Shown piece by piece: positions 24,562 through 32,738 of a DNA stretch of 64,000 bases. How positions within the stretch are numbered: the first letter of the stretch is position 1; every line of letters begins with the position of its first letter. The notes beneath the pieces were generated by a model. It worked only from the letters and a program-made list of their open reading frames with translations. It made no database searches and was not told where the DNA came from. The DNA is from an uncultured Christensenellaceae bacterium. Its GTDB lineage: Bacteria; Bacillota; Clostridia; Christensenellales; Borkfalkiaceae. Location of the stretch: NCBI GenBank assembly GCA_910588695.1, contig CAJUOV010000001.1, positions 62,001 to 126,000 of the forward strand, written 5' to 3'. A program made the position numbers and the translations under genes.

Positions 24562-25512
24562 ATGAAATATATCGAATTGACCGTACATACCACAACGGAG
24601 GCGAGCGAGCTCGTCGCCGACGCCATGTGGGAATTTTCGCCGCACGGCGTGACGGTATGCGACAGAAACGACGCAATCCTGTTGCAACGCGACAGCACCG
24701 TATTTTGGGATTATATCGACGAAAGCGCAAATCTTCCGCAAACGGACGTGCTGGTCAAGTGTTATGCGGAGCCCGAACGGGCGGACGCGCTCTTTTCCGC
24801 GGTCATGAACGAGATCGGAAAACGCAGAGAACTTGCCTGCGGCACAATCGAATTCGGCACCCTCGAAGAGATCAAGCGCGAAATCGACGGAGACGATTGG
24901 ATCGACGTATGGAAGAAACACTTCCGTCCCATTCATCTCGGCAAAATCGTAGTCGTGCCCGAGTGGATCGTCTATGAAAAAAAGGAGAATGAAGAAATCG
25001 TTCTTCTCGACTCGAATATGGCGTTCGGAACGGGCGAACACGAGACGACTTCGATGTGCGCGGAGCTCATGCAAAAATATCTGAAACGCGGCGACGTGTG
25101 TATCGACGTGGGGTGCGGCAGCGGAATTCTGGGTATTTCCGCGATCAAGCTCGGCGCGGGGTACTGTTATCTGTCCGACCTCGATCCGATTGCCGTAGAG
25201 AGCGCGGTGCACAACGTTAAGAAAAACGGCGTCGAAAAAAAGACGTGCGTCGAGGGAGCAAACCTGCTCGAAGGAACCTTATTGCAGGCGGATATGATTT
25301 TTGCGAATATCACTGCGGAAGTACTCATTCTGCTTGCGCCGTCCGTCGTCGGGCATCTCAAAGAGGGCGGTCATCTCATATTGAGCGGAATCATCAAAGA
25401 ACGCCTCGGAGCGGTTAAGGATATTTACGGAAAAGTCGGGTTTACCGTTCTGCAAGAGGAAGAGAGGGGCTCGTGGTTTGCGCTGGTTCTCAAAAAGGAG
25501 AAAAAGGCATGA
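24562..25512 (+). CDS. prmA: Ribosomal protein L11 methyltransferase PrmA
   Basis: 316 residues from the ATG at 24562. Earlier in-frame starts fall inside the promoter. It trimethylates ribosomal protein L11 using S-adenosylmethionine. MKYIELTVHTTTEASELV is the N-terminal substrate-binding domain. The methyltransferase domain has LDSNMAFGTGEHETT (about residues 149-163), IDVGCGSGILGIS for cofactor binding (about 182-194) and IFANITAEVLI (about 246-256). No ribosome-binding site precedes the start, which agrees with a leaderless message. Its TGA overlaps the rsmE ATG. It begins an operon prmA-rsmE-mtaB-HIT, an arrangement common in Firmicutes. Confidence 0.95.
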   Translation: MKYIELTVHTTTEASELVADAMWEFSPHGVTVCDRNDAILLQRDSTVFWDYIDESANLPQTDVLVKCYAEPERADALFSAVMNEIGKRRELACGTIEFGTLEEIKREIDGDDWIDVWKKHFRPIHLGKIVVVPEWIVYEKKENEEIVLLDSNMAFGTGEHETTSMCAELMQKYLKRGDVCIDVGCGSGILGISAIKLGAGYCYLSDLDPIAVESAVHNVKKNGVEKKTCVEGANLLEGTLLQADMIFANITAEVLILLAPSVVGHLKEGGHLILSGIIKERLGAVKDIYGKVGFTVLQEEERGSWFALVLKKEKKA

Positions 25513-26225
25513 GCGCGCCCAAACGGTTTTTTGTAAAAAAAATTAAAGAAGAAACGATTTTATCGGGCGAAGAATTCCGTCACGCGAAAAACGTGTTGCG
25601 TCTTTCGGAGGGCGCGGAAGTCACTCTCTTCGACGGGAGCGGCGCGGAGTATTCCGCAGTGATCACAAACATCGGCAAATCGGAAATGACGTTGCACGTC
25701 GTCAAAAGCGGAATCTCGGAGCGGGATCCCCGCGCCGAACTCTGTCTTCTGATCGGCGCGCTAAAAGGGGACAAGACGGAGCTCGTCGTACAGAAAGCGA
25801 CCGAGCTCGGCGTCGGTAAAATCGTTGTGTTTTCTTCGAAATACTGCTCGGCTTATATGAACGAAAACAAACTGTCCCGCCTCAACCGCGTTGCGGCGGA
25901 GGCGAGCAAACAGTGTCTCAGGGCGACCGTGCCCGCGGTTGTATATTGCGACAGTTTCGAAGAGGCGATCGGTTCCGCCGAAGATTACGGAGATAAACTC
26001 TTTGCCTGCGAGTTCATTGCTGAGAGCGAGGCGCGGCTCGACGGAATCGGCAGGAGCGTTGCGCTCGTCGTAGGGAGCGAGGGCGGCTTTACGCGGGAAG
26101 AATTTGAATTTGCGCGGTCGCAGGGATTCAAGGGGATCACGCTCGGCAAAAGAATCCTGCGCGCGGAGACTGCGGCGATTGCCGTGTTAAGTCTTGCCGC
26201 GTATTTTTCGGGGGAACTGAGATGA
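25509..26225 (+). CDS. rsmE: 16S rRNA (uracil-1498-N3)-methyltransferase RsmE
   Basis: 238 residues from the ATG that overlaps the prmA stop (ATGA), with AAAAGGAGAAAAAGG upstream. It methylates U1498 of 16S rRNA. The N-terminal PUA-like domain includes EFRHAKNVLRL. The C-terminal knotted SPOUT domain has QKATELGVGKIVVF (about residues 96-109), VVGSEGGFTREEFEFA (about 180-195) and LGKRILRAETA (about 205-215), the cofactor-binding knot. It overlaps the following gene by 4 bases. Confidence 0.95.
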   Translation: MSAPKRFFVKKIKEETILSGEEFRHAKNVLRLSEGAEVTLFDGSGAEYSAVITNIGKSEMTLHVVKSGISERDPRAELCLLIGALKGDKTELVVQKATELGVGKIVVFSSKYCSAYMNENKLSRLNRVAAEASKQCLRATVPAVVYCDSFEEAIGSAEDYGDKLFACEFIAESEARLDGIGRSVALVVGSEGGFTREEFEFARSQGFKGITLGKRILRAETAAIAVLSLAAYFSGELR

Positions 26226-27445
26226 AAGCGTGCGTGTTTACGCTCGGCTGTAAGATGAACGAGGTGGAGAGCCGTTCGCTCATGACAGGGCTCGAAGCCT
26301 TGGGTTACGAAACGACGGACGAACTTCAAAGAGCTGACGTATACTTTCTCAATACCTGCGCGGTGACGGGCGAAGCGGAAAAGAAATCGCGGCAGGCGGT
26401 CGCAAGACTGAGAAAATACAATCCCGCAGCGCCCGTTATCGTGTTCGGCTGCGCCTCTTCGCGCGCGCCAGAAGCGTTTGCGGACAAGGAGGGGGTCGTA
26501 TTCGTTGCGGGCGCGCAGGGAAAGGACAAAGTGCTCTCTCTCTTGGGAAAGAGGGGAGTATATCCCGACGAGGGGGAAAGGTCGTTCTGCGAACTGCCCC
26601 TGCCCAAGCGCACCAAAACGCGCGACTTCGTGCGCATTCAGGATGGTTGCGACAATTTCTGTTCCTATTGTATTATTCCCTATCTCAGAGGGCGCTCCCG
26701 TTCGAGGAAGATAGACGCGATCTTAAAAGAAGTCGCCGAAACGCACGCGAAAGAGATCGTGCTGACGGGAATCGATATTTCTTCTTACCTTGACGGCGAA
26801 AACGATTTGGGAAAACTTCTCTATGCGTTAAAAGATTTTCCCGTGCGCATAAGGCTGGGTTCCCTCGAACAGAAGGCAATCACGCGGAAATTTCTCGAAC
26901 TTGCCAAGGCGGCGGGCAACGTCATGCCGCATTTTCATCTTTCGTTGCAGAGCGGTAGCGACAGGGTGCTGCGCGCCATGAACCGGTATTACACGCGGAG
27001 TGAATATCTTCAAAAGTGCGCGCTCATCTGCGAGTATTTTTCAAACGCCGCGATCACGACGGACATCATCGTCGGTTTTGCGGGGGAGACGGAGGAGGAT
27101 TTTTCAAAGTCTCTTTCGATTGTGGAGGAAGCGGGGTTTGCTCGCGTACATGTTTTTCCCTATTCCCCGCGCGAGGGCACGTGCTCTTTTGCGCGGAAAG
27201 ATACTCCCGCCGGAGTCAAAAAAGACCGCGCGGCGCGGCTTGCGGAAGCGGGCGCGGCGGCGGAGAAAAAATTTCTGCAAAAGCAGATCGGGAAAGAGGC
27301 GGAAGTTCTCTTTGAAGAGGACGGGGGGTATACCGAAAATTATGTCCGCGTACACGCCGCAGGCGCGAAAGAGGGCGAGCTGAAAAAGGTGAAGATTAAA
27401 AAAATAACCGATCGCGGCGTATATGCCGAGATCGTAAAGGAGTGA
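26222..27445 (+). CDS. mtaB: tRNA t6A37 methylthiotransferase MtaB
   Basis: 407 residues, radical-SAM methylthiotransferase that makes ms2t6A37 in tRNA. The N-terminal UPF0004 domain has FTLGCKMNEVES and NTCAVTGEAEKKSR, and a third cysteine in FGCASSR, for the first [4Fe-4S] cluster. The radical SAM motif is CDNFCSYC (about residues 143-150). A TRAM domain closes the protein (about 350-405). CKMN is typical of MtaB rather than MiaB (CQMN). The start overlaps the rsmE stop. The HIT gene follows after one base. Confidence 0.93.
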   Translation: MKACVFTLGCKMNEVESRSLMTGLEALGYETTDELQRADVYFLNTCAVTGEAEKKSRQAVARLRKYNPAAPVIVFGCASSRAPEAFADKEGVVFVAGAQGKDKVLSLLGKRGVYPDEGERSFCELPLPKRTKTRDFVRIQDGCDNFCSYCIIPYLRGRSRSRKIDAILKEVAETHAKEIVLTGIDISSYLDGENDLGKLLYALKDFPVRIRLGSLEQKAITRKFLELAKAAGNVMPHFHLSLQSGSDRVLRAMNRYYTRSEYLQKCALICEYFSNAAITTDIIVGFAGETEEDFSKSLSIVEEAGFARVHVFPYSPREGTCSFARKDTPAGVKKDRAARLAEAGAAAEKKFLQKQIGKEAEVLFEEDGGYTENYVRVHAAGAKEGELKKVKIKKITDRGVYAEIVKE

Positions 27446-27446
27446 C

Positions 27447-27779
27447 ATGAAAGACTGTATTTTTTGTAATATCGTCGCGGGAGAGATTCCCGCCCGCAAA
27501 CGCTATGAAGACGACGAGATCGTAATTTTCGAAGATATCGAACCCAAGGCGAAGATTCATCTTCTGTGTGTACCCAAAGAGCATTACGCCTATCTTTCGG
27601 AGGCGGACGAAATCTGCGCCGCATCGCTCGGCAGAACGCTGAAAAAGATTGCCGCCCTCGCGCCTTCGCTCGGACTCGGAGACGGGTATCGGCTGGTCGT
27701 CAATCAGGGTGAAAACGCGGGGCAGACGGTGAAGCATTTACATATTCACATCATGGGCGGCGAAGTTCTGCCCTTTTAG
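27447..27779 (+). CDS. HIT family protein (HinT-like)
   Basis: 110 residues, the usual size for a HinT-type nucleoside phosphoramidase. DCIFCNIVAGEIPA at residues 2-15 and the histidine triad HLHIHIMGG near the C-terminus (about 97-105) identify it. It likely hydrolyses AMP-linked phosphoramidates; the cellular role in bacteria is unclear. It is the last gene of the prmA operon. AAAGGAG precedes the start. Confidence 0.94.
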   Translation: MKDCIFCNIVAGEIPARKRYEDDEIVIFEDIEPKAKIHLLCVPKEHYAYLSEADEICAASLGRTLKKIAALAPSLGLGDGYRLVVNQGENAGQTVKHLHIHIMGGEVLPF

Positions 27780-27788
27780 GAGGTCGGA

Positions 27789-27806
27789 ATGAAGATCAAG
27801 TTTTAA
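27789..27806 (+). other. Five-codon frame with a perfect ribosome-binding site
   Basis: AGGAGG (27778-27783) is followed 5 bases later by ATG and the frame MKIKF with a TAA stop. It sits in the 31-base gap after the HIT gene. It may be the relic of a lost downstream gene or a chance occurrence. Confidence 0.25.
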
Positions 27807-27810
27807 CGGG

Positions 27811-29160
27811 TTACGGCTTTTGCGGCGGTCGGATAATTTTTTTCGCCCGCTTCAATAACCTTTCGCGGCGGTTGCGGCTGCCGTCCTCGATCGCAAACAG
27901 GAGAAGTTCTTTCAGGACTTCTCCGATTTTTTCGGAAGGAACTCCGAGGTCTGAGAGATCGTTTCCGTTAAGATTCAATTCTTTTAAGAATCGGGGCGCG
28001 CCTTCCGCCTCCATTTTTCGCGAGATTCCGCTCCACTTTTGAGAAACGGGCGCAGGGGAGACGTCGTCTTTGCATGCGGAATAGTCCGCCTGAAAGAGCG
28101 CAAGAAGGGCGGGGAACGTCGGGAAATGTTCCGCGATCGTTCTGCGCACTTTATTCTCCTTCATTTGAAGATTAAAATCGCGCATGTGCAGCAGAATGAG
28201 TTCCTTTGTTTCGCTTATGAGTTTTTTTGGCGCTTTGAAACGCAGAAGAATCTCTTCGGCAATGCGCGCGCCCTCCGCGGAGTGATTGTAAAAATTTCCG
28301 TCTCGGAAAAAGCAGAACGGTTTTCCCGCGTCGTGCAAAAGCGCGGCGAAGCGAATCTTCTTTTCGGCGTACATGACGCAGCGGAAAGAATGTTCCAGAA
28401 CGTCGTATTTGTGAAAGTCGGCGCGCTGCCGCAAATTTTCGCCGAGGGCGAGTTCGGGCATGATCTCTTTGATTACGCCCGTCTCTTTGAGAATGCAAAG
28501 TCCCCGATAGGCGTCCTCGCCGCGTTCGGTCAGAAGCAGACGGGAAAGTTCCGCAAAGATTCGTTCGGGCACGATGTCGCGGATGAGCGCGGCGTGCTTC
28601 TTCGCCCCCGCAAGGCAGTCTCCGTCGGGTAAAAATCCCGTTTCGGCGGAAAGCCGCGCAAGCCGCATAAGGCGCAGACCGTCTTCTCCGAATACTTTCT
28701 CGGCGGGGGCTACGGTGCGGAAAATTTGTTTTTCGATATCGGGAATCCCGCCGAGCGGATCGACAAAGCGTTCCGCCCGTATCTCGTAATAGACGGCGTT
28801 TGCGGTAAAGTCGCGACGCAAAGCGTCTTTACGGATGTCCGTCGTAAAGAATATCTCCGCAGGCGCGTGAAGACCTCGTACATACTTGTCCGAACGGAAG
28901 CGGGTAAATTCGTATTTGACCCCGAGCGGATCTGTAAGGCGCACCGTTCCCGTGTTTTTATAGACGGCGTCGATCGTGAAGCCTGCGTTTTCCGCGGCAA
29001 AGAGAAGTTCGTCGTCCGTCATTGCTCCCGCAATGTCCCAGTCGGCGTTTTCTTTGAGCGTCCCTCTCAAAAAGTCCCTTACGCTTCCGCCCACCGCATA
29101 GAGCGGAGAGGGGGTAATTTCGGCAAGGCGGATTAAATTTTTCGGCAAAGAATCTTTCAA
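27811..29160 (-). CDS. cca: CCA-adding tRNA nucleotidyltransferase with HD domain
   Basis: 449 residues from a TTG start at 29160, which has GGAG 7 bases upstream. A longer frame from 29217 begins inside the promoter and is rejected. It adds or repairs the CCA end of tRNA. The nucleotidyltransferase head shows LYAVGGSVRDFLRG (about residues 19-32) with the DWDIAG metal site (about 40-45). RFRSDKYVRG and RKDALRRDFTANAVYY (about 116-131) are the family neck motifs. An HD-type domain follows (LLHDAGKPFCF, about 273-283), so it may also have phosphatase activity. Class II enzymes of this kind are typical of Firmicutes. Confidence 0.92.
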   Translation of the reverse strand: MKDSLPKNLIRLAEITPSPLYAVGGSVRDFLRGTLKENADWDIAGAMTDDELLFAAENAGFTIDAVYKNTGTVRLTDPLGVKYEFTRFRSDKYVRGLHAPAEIFFTTDIRKDALRRDFTANAVYYEIRAERFVDPLGGIPDIEKQIFRTVAPAEKVFGEDGLRLMRLARLSAETGFLPDGDCLAGAKKHAALIRDIVPERIFAELSRLLLTERGEDAYRGLCILKETGVIKEIMPELALGENLRQRADFHKYDVLEHSFRCVMYAEKKIRFAALLHDAGKPFCFFRDGNFYNHSAEGARIAEEILLRFKAPKKLISETKELILLHMRDFNLQMKENKVRRTIAEHFPTFPALLALFQADYSACKDDVSPAPVSQKWSGISRKMEAEGAPRFLKELNLNGNDLSDLGVPSEKIGEVLKELLLFAIEDGSRNRRERLLKRAKKIIRPPQKP

Positions 29161-29205
29161 AGTATCGCTCCGCGGTCGGAATTGTAAAAAATTTCTACGA
29201 AAATC

Positions 29206-29234
29206 ATTATAACTCATTTCGGAAAAAATTGCAA
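29206..29234 (-). promoter_or_regulatory. Promoter of cca, sharing its -35 box
   Basis: On the minus strand TTGCAA (29234-29229) and TATAAT (29211-29206) are separated by 17 bases. The -35 hexamer is palindromic and is the same six base pairs used by the divergent promoter at 29229-29257. Confidence 0.75.
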
Positions 29235-29257
29235 TTCCCGTAAAAATATATTATAAT
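29229..29257 (+). promoter_or_regulatory. Promoter of the lipid kinase gene, sharing its -35 box
   Basis: TTGCAA (29229-29234) and TATAAT (29252-29257) are separated by 17 bases. It mirrors the cca promoter around the centre of TTGCAA, so polymerase can occupy only one direction at a time. Confidence 0.75.
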
Positions 29258-29294
29258 AAAAGAGATTCGGATACATTGAGAGGAACGTAGCGGA

Positions 29295-30173
29295 ATGTTA
29301 AATATTGTCGTCTACGAGAAAACGTTAAAACGAAAGGGGAGAAAACTTCTCGAAGCCGTCAAGTCTCGTCTTAACGAAGAGGGTGTAGAATATCAGATTC
29401 ATCTTCTGCTTGAAGCGGGTACGGCTCGGGAAAAGACGCTGCAACTCACCGCCGCGGGAGAGCGTAAGATCGTTGCGTTCGGCGGCGACGGCACGGTCAA
29501 CGAAGTGCTCAACGGAATATCCGATCCCGCTGTCTGCGAACTCGGTCTCATTCCCGCGGGTACGGGTAACGATTTTGCGGGCGCCGCGGGAATTCCCAAA
29601 GGGATCGCCGCGCTCGGGCTCATTCTCAAAAGAGAAGCCAGACCGACCGATTATATTCAGTTCGACGACGGCAGGCGCAGTCTGAATATCGCGGGTATGG
29701 GAATCGACGTCGACATTCTTCTGCGCTGCGCCCGCAAAAAAGGCGGCGCCAACAACAAAGCGAAATACTTTATGAGTTTGCTCTCTTCGCTCATGCACTA
29801 CCGTCCGATCGAGCTTGACGTGTCGGCGGACGGCGGAGAGACCGTTCATTATAAATCGTTGATCGCGTGCGTGTGCAACGGGTTTCAATTCGGCGGAGGG
29901 ATTCCGATCTGTCCCGACGCTGTGATCGACGACGGTAAACTGGAACTTCTCGTGGCGGACTGTCCGCCGCGTTACAAAATTCCCGCCGCGCTTATAAAGC
30001 TCATGCGCGGCAAACTCTTAACCCTTCCGATCGCGCATAAAGTGAGCTGTTCTTCGGCTCGGATCGCCTTTTCCGAGGGGAACGCGCTTGCGCAGTATGA
30101 CGGAGAGATCAAGGAGTGCGAGTCTCTTTCCGCACACATCGTTAGCGGCAAATTGAGAATGTTCCGAGGTTGA
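29295..30173 (+). CDS. YegS/BmrU-type lipid kinase
   Basis: 292 residues, diacylglycerol kinase catalytic family. VAFGGDGTVNEVLNGI (about residues 56-71) is the nucleotide loop and IPAGTGNDFA (about 84-93) the second signature. KSLIACVCNGFQFGGG belongs to the C-terminal beta domain. The substrate is likely diacylglycerol or another membrane lipid, and the enzyme would sit at the inner face of the membrane. The ribosome-binding site GAGAGGAA precedes the ATG. One base separates it from the phosphatase gene downstream, so they form an operon. The lipid specificity cannot be told from sequence. Confidence 0.9.
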   Translation: MLNIVVYEKTLKRKGRKLLEAVKSRLNEEGVEYQIHLLLEAGTAREKTLQLTAAGERKIVAFGGDGTVNEVLNGISDPAVCELGLIPAGTGNDFAGAAGIPKGIAALGLILKREARPTDYIQFDDGRRSLNIAGMGIDVDILLRCARKKGGANNKAKYFMSLLSSLMHYRPIELDVSADGGETVHYKSLIACVCNGFQFGGGIPICPDAVIDDGKLELLVADCPPRYKIPAALIKLMRGKLLTLPIAHKVSCSSARIAFSEGNALAQYDGEIKECESLSAHIVSGKLRMFRG

Positions 30174-30174
30174 A

Positions 30175-31245
30175 ATGCGGAGATTTTTCAGAACGGTGCT
30201 GGATAAAATCCCGACGGCGGTGATTGTTGTGGATAAAAAGTTGAGGGTGCGCTTTACCAACCGCGCGCTGCTCGACTTTTTCGGCACGCAGGCGAGAAAG
30301 GGGGAGTTGCGCGATCTCATCTCTTGCGACGAGCGCGAGGGCGCTTGCGGGTCGGGGGAACGCTGCCGGGAATGCGCGCTTCGCCGTCTTTTTCTATCCG
30401 CGCAGAACAACAGGGGCTCGGCGTTCCGCAGGATCGCGCTCAACAGCAAGGAGAGCGGCGAACGTCTTACCTGTCCTTTCCGCGTTTCTCCCATGGGCAA
30501 GAAGTATCTCGTCGCCATGATGGAGGGCGCGCACGAAGCCGAAATCAGCCGCGAGCTCTATACCGCGCAGTCCATTCAGCAAAAACTTCTGCCCCCTCCG
30601 CACAACTGGAACGGCACGCCGTATTCCTATATGTATATTCCCTTCCGCGCGATCGGAGGGGACTTGCCCGACGTGTATCAGCTCGAAGGGGATACGATGG
30701 GATTTCTGGCGGACGTTTCGGGCAAAGGAATTTCGGCGGGAATGCTCTCCGCTTTCGTCAAGGCTGGCTGGAACAAGTCCGACCGTTCTCCCTCGATGGC
30801 GCTCCGCGGTCTCAACTCCAAATTTCAGGAGCTCAATCTTGACGAGAGCAACTATGTCACCGCCGCGGCGATTCGTATCGATAAGACGGCGCGGCAGATC
30901 CGTTATTCGCTCGCGGGGCACAACGCGCCCATGCTTTTGAAGTGCGGCACTGGGATCGACGAAATCGAAATGAACGCTCCGCCCGTCTCCAACTGGATTC
31001 CCGACTTCGGCTACGAGGATCAGTTCATCAATTATCACAAGGGCGACATTCTCGTGATGATGACGGACGGCGTGATCGAGAGTCGCAACCCGAAGGGGGA
31101 AATGTTCTCTCTCGAACGGGTGGAGGATCTGCTCAGAAAGTCGGAGAGCGCGGAAATATTCATCGAACGTTTGCGGGCGACGATCACGGATTTCTGCGGT
31201 TCGTTCAGCGACGATCTGACGGCGATCGCATTCGATTTGCAATAA
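30175..31245 (+). CDS. PAS-like domain plus PP2C/SpoIIE phosphatase
   Basis: 356 residues. An N-terminal PAS-like domain (about 8-115) contains AVIVVDKKLRVRFTNRAL and a cysteine cluster in SCDEREGACGSGERCREC (about 45-65), which suggests redox or metal sensing. A helical linker (SRELYTAQSIQQKLLPP, about 127-143) leads to an RsbU/SpoIIE-type PP2C domain: FRAIGGDLPDVY, FLADVSGKGISAGML and MMTDGVIE carry the metal-binding acidic residues. Such proteins usually dephosphorylate an anti-anti-sigma factor in response to a signal. No sigma, anti-sigma or STAS gene is nearby, so its target is unknown. It is distinct from spoIIE at 17894, lacking the membrane region. Confidence 0.85.
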   Translation: MRRFFRTVLDKIPTAVIVVDKKLRVRFTNRALLDFFGTQARKGELRDLISCDEREGACGSGERCRECALRRLFLSAQNNRGSAFRRIALNSKESGERLTCPFRVSPMGKKYLVAMMEGAHEAEISRELYTAQSIQQKLLPPPHNWNGTPYSYMYIPFRAIGGDLPDVYQLEGDTMGFLADVSGKGISAGMLSAFVKAGWNKSDRSPSMALRGLNSKFQELNLDESNYVTAAAIRIDKTARQIRYSLAGHNAPMLLKCGTGIDEIEMNAPPVSNWIPDFGYEDQFINYHKGDILVMMTDGVIESRNPKGEMFSLERVEDLLRKSESAEIFIERLRATITDFCGSFSDDLTAIAFDLQ

Positions 31246-31366
31246 TGAGTTGTACAGGATTCCCCGTTCGGGGGATCCTTTTTTGACTTTTTTGAAAAAT
31301 TATGTTGTAAAAATAGCGAAACAGGGTAAGTAATATAAGTAATAGTTCGGACTTTTGGGGAAAGAT

Positions 31367-31819
31367 ATGTTATACCGTTATAAAAAACTGAACGCCTATC
31401 CCATGCTGTGTATGAACGGTTGCAGGATCGAAAACGTTAAATACAACGATTCGTATGTGAACCTCGTATTCAAAGACGGTTTTTTGAAGAGAATGCGCCG
31501 CAGAACGAGAGACGCCATGTTGTCGGTGGAGGGAGACGAAGAAGTTTTGAATATCTATCTCTCCGAAGCGATCCCGAAAGAGGACGGAGAGCCCCGTTAC
31601 AGAACCAAAAAACTTACGATCGACGATTTTATCAAGCGCGTGAACCGTTACGATGTTGAGATCGTGGAAGAGTATCATTCGGCGAACCGTATTCTCTTGC
31701 GCGGTGAAATTCTGCGCCCCGCAAAACGACTGGAACTGAACCATCACCGCCAATTTTTCGAATTGCAGTTCCGAACCAAAAACGATGCGATGATGTTCTA
31801 TTATTATAACGATCTGTAA
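31367..31819 (+). CDS. Conserved-looking protein of unknown function
   Basis: 150 residues from ATG 31367, with GGGGAAAG upstream; a TTG 12 bases earlier is a less likely start. The protein is soluble and charged, begins MLYRYKKLNAYPMLCMNG, and is rich in arginine in the middle (FLKRMRRRTRDAM) with an aromatic C-terminus (MMFYYYNDL). It has no signal peptide or membrane segment. It stands alone after the phosphatase and is followed by two hairpins. I do not recognise a family. Confidence 0.7.
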   Translation: MLYRYKKLNAYPMLCMNGCRIENVKYNDSYVNLVFKDGFLKRMRRRTRDAMLSVEGDEEVLNIYLSEAIPKEDGEPRYRTKKLTIDDFIKRVNRYDVEIVEEYHSANRILLRGEILRPAKRLELNHHRQFFELQFRTKNDAMMFYYYNDL

Positions 31820-31822
31820 AAA

Positions 31823-31846
31823 AACGCCCCGCTTCTGCGGGGCGTT
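31823..31846 (-). terminator. GC-rich hairpin terminator
   Basis: AACGCCCCGC and GCGGGGCGTT pair around TTCT. The run TTTTTTT is on the minus-strand side, but the stem should also impede plus-strand transcription from the preceding gene. Confidence 0.65.
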
Positions 31847-31856
31847 GCGCTGAAAT

Positions 31857-31890
31857 AAAAAAGTGCGGAACATTCCGCACTTTTTTATTT
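31857..31890. terminator. Bidirectional terminator
   Basis: AAGTGCGGAA and TTCCGCACTT pair around CA with six As before and six Ts after, so it can end transcripts from both converging genes. Confidence 0.88.
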
Positions 31891-32111
31891 TAACAATTAA
31901 TGATACGAAGAATATGCTTCTGGAAGAGCATCAGGATCAGATCGATAAGCCAAACGATCCAGCAGCCGAAGATAATGCGGAGGATTCCCGCCAGAATTTT
32001 GCCTTCGCTGAATCTCGTAATGATTCCGCAGAGCCATGCCGTAACGGGAATGATCGCAAGAATCACGCTGACGATGTAGCTCAATCCGAAATAATCGCCT
32101 TTCTTTGCCAT
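31890..32111 (-). CDS. Small membrane protein, two segments
   Basis: 73 residues with AAAGGAG 8 bases before the ATG. Two hydrophobic stretches, about residues 10-32 (SYIVSVILAIIPVTAWLCGII) and 40-63 (ILAGILRIIFGCWIVWLIDLI), are joined by a short charged loop (TRFSEGK). The size and shape recall YqaE/Pmp3-like small membrane proteins, but the match is not strong. It is a single gene with its own terminator. Confidence 0.75.
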   Translation of the reverse strand: MAKKGDYFGLSYIVSVILAIIPVTAWLCGIITRFSEGKILAGILRIIFGCWIVWLIDLILMLFQKHILRIINC

Positions 32112-32198
32112 AATAATATCTCCTTTATTTGTTCTGTCTTTATTCTACCTATCTTATGCCGAATTGTCAAGAGCTTATGAAAAATTTCCGAAAATTAT

Positions 32199-32738
32199 TT
32201 ATTTTTCCGGCGTGCGGGTCATAAATGTTTTTCCCGTTTCCACGTCTTTCCAGATAAGCTCGTTGTCCGTGACCAAAAGGCAGGAGTGCGGCGAATTCTC
32301 TTTCGGAATGGATACCGAACCGCAGTTGACGTAGGTGTAGGATTCCCTCTCCTCGAACGCAGGGACGTGAAAATGTCCGTTGAAGAGAAAGTCGCCCCTT
32401 TTAAGATATGCAGCCGTTTTATGTCCGTGCGCGGCGACGGCGGCGCGTCCCGCAAACGTAAAGTACGCAAAGTCCGCCTGAACGGGAAATTCGAGCACGA
32501 GGGAATCCACTTCGCTGTCGCAGTTGCCTCTGATGCAGAGAATATTTTCTTTGACTTGATTGAGAAGATTCGCGGTTTCCAAAGTAGAGTAACCGCGGGG
32601 CAGGGCGTTCCGCGCGCCGTGGTATAAAAGATCGCCCAAGAGCAGAAGTTTTTCGGCGCGTTCCTCTTTGAACCGCTCCAACAATTTTTCGCAATAATAA
32701 GCCGAACCGTGAATATCCGAAGCAATTAAAAGTTTCAT
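32199..32738 (-). CDS. YfcE/YfiS-type metallophosphodiesterase
   Basis: 179 residues, calcineurin-like phosphoesterase of the small YfcE class. IASDIHGS (about residues 5-12), LLGDLLYHG, RGNCDSE (about 70-76) and NGHFHVP (about 119-125) together supply the two-metal site. It probably hydrolyses phosphodiester bonds; the natural substrate is unknown. The ATG overlaps the stop of the HAD gene (ATGA), so the two are coupled. Confidence 0.92.
   Translation of the reverse strand: MKLLIASDIHGSAYYCEKLLERFKEERAEKLLLLGDLLYHGARNALPRGYSTLETANLLNQVKENILCIRGNCDSEVDSLVLEFPVQADFAYFTFAGRAAVAAHGHKTAAYLKRGDFLFNGHFHVPAFEERESYTYVNCGSVSIPKENSPHSCLLVTDNELIWKDVETGKTFMTRTPEK

Noticed and set aside
29161..29217. Upstream ATG as the start of cca
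   Set aside because: This stretch contains the -10 box of the cca promoter; the TTG at 29160 has a ribosome-binding site.
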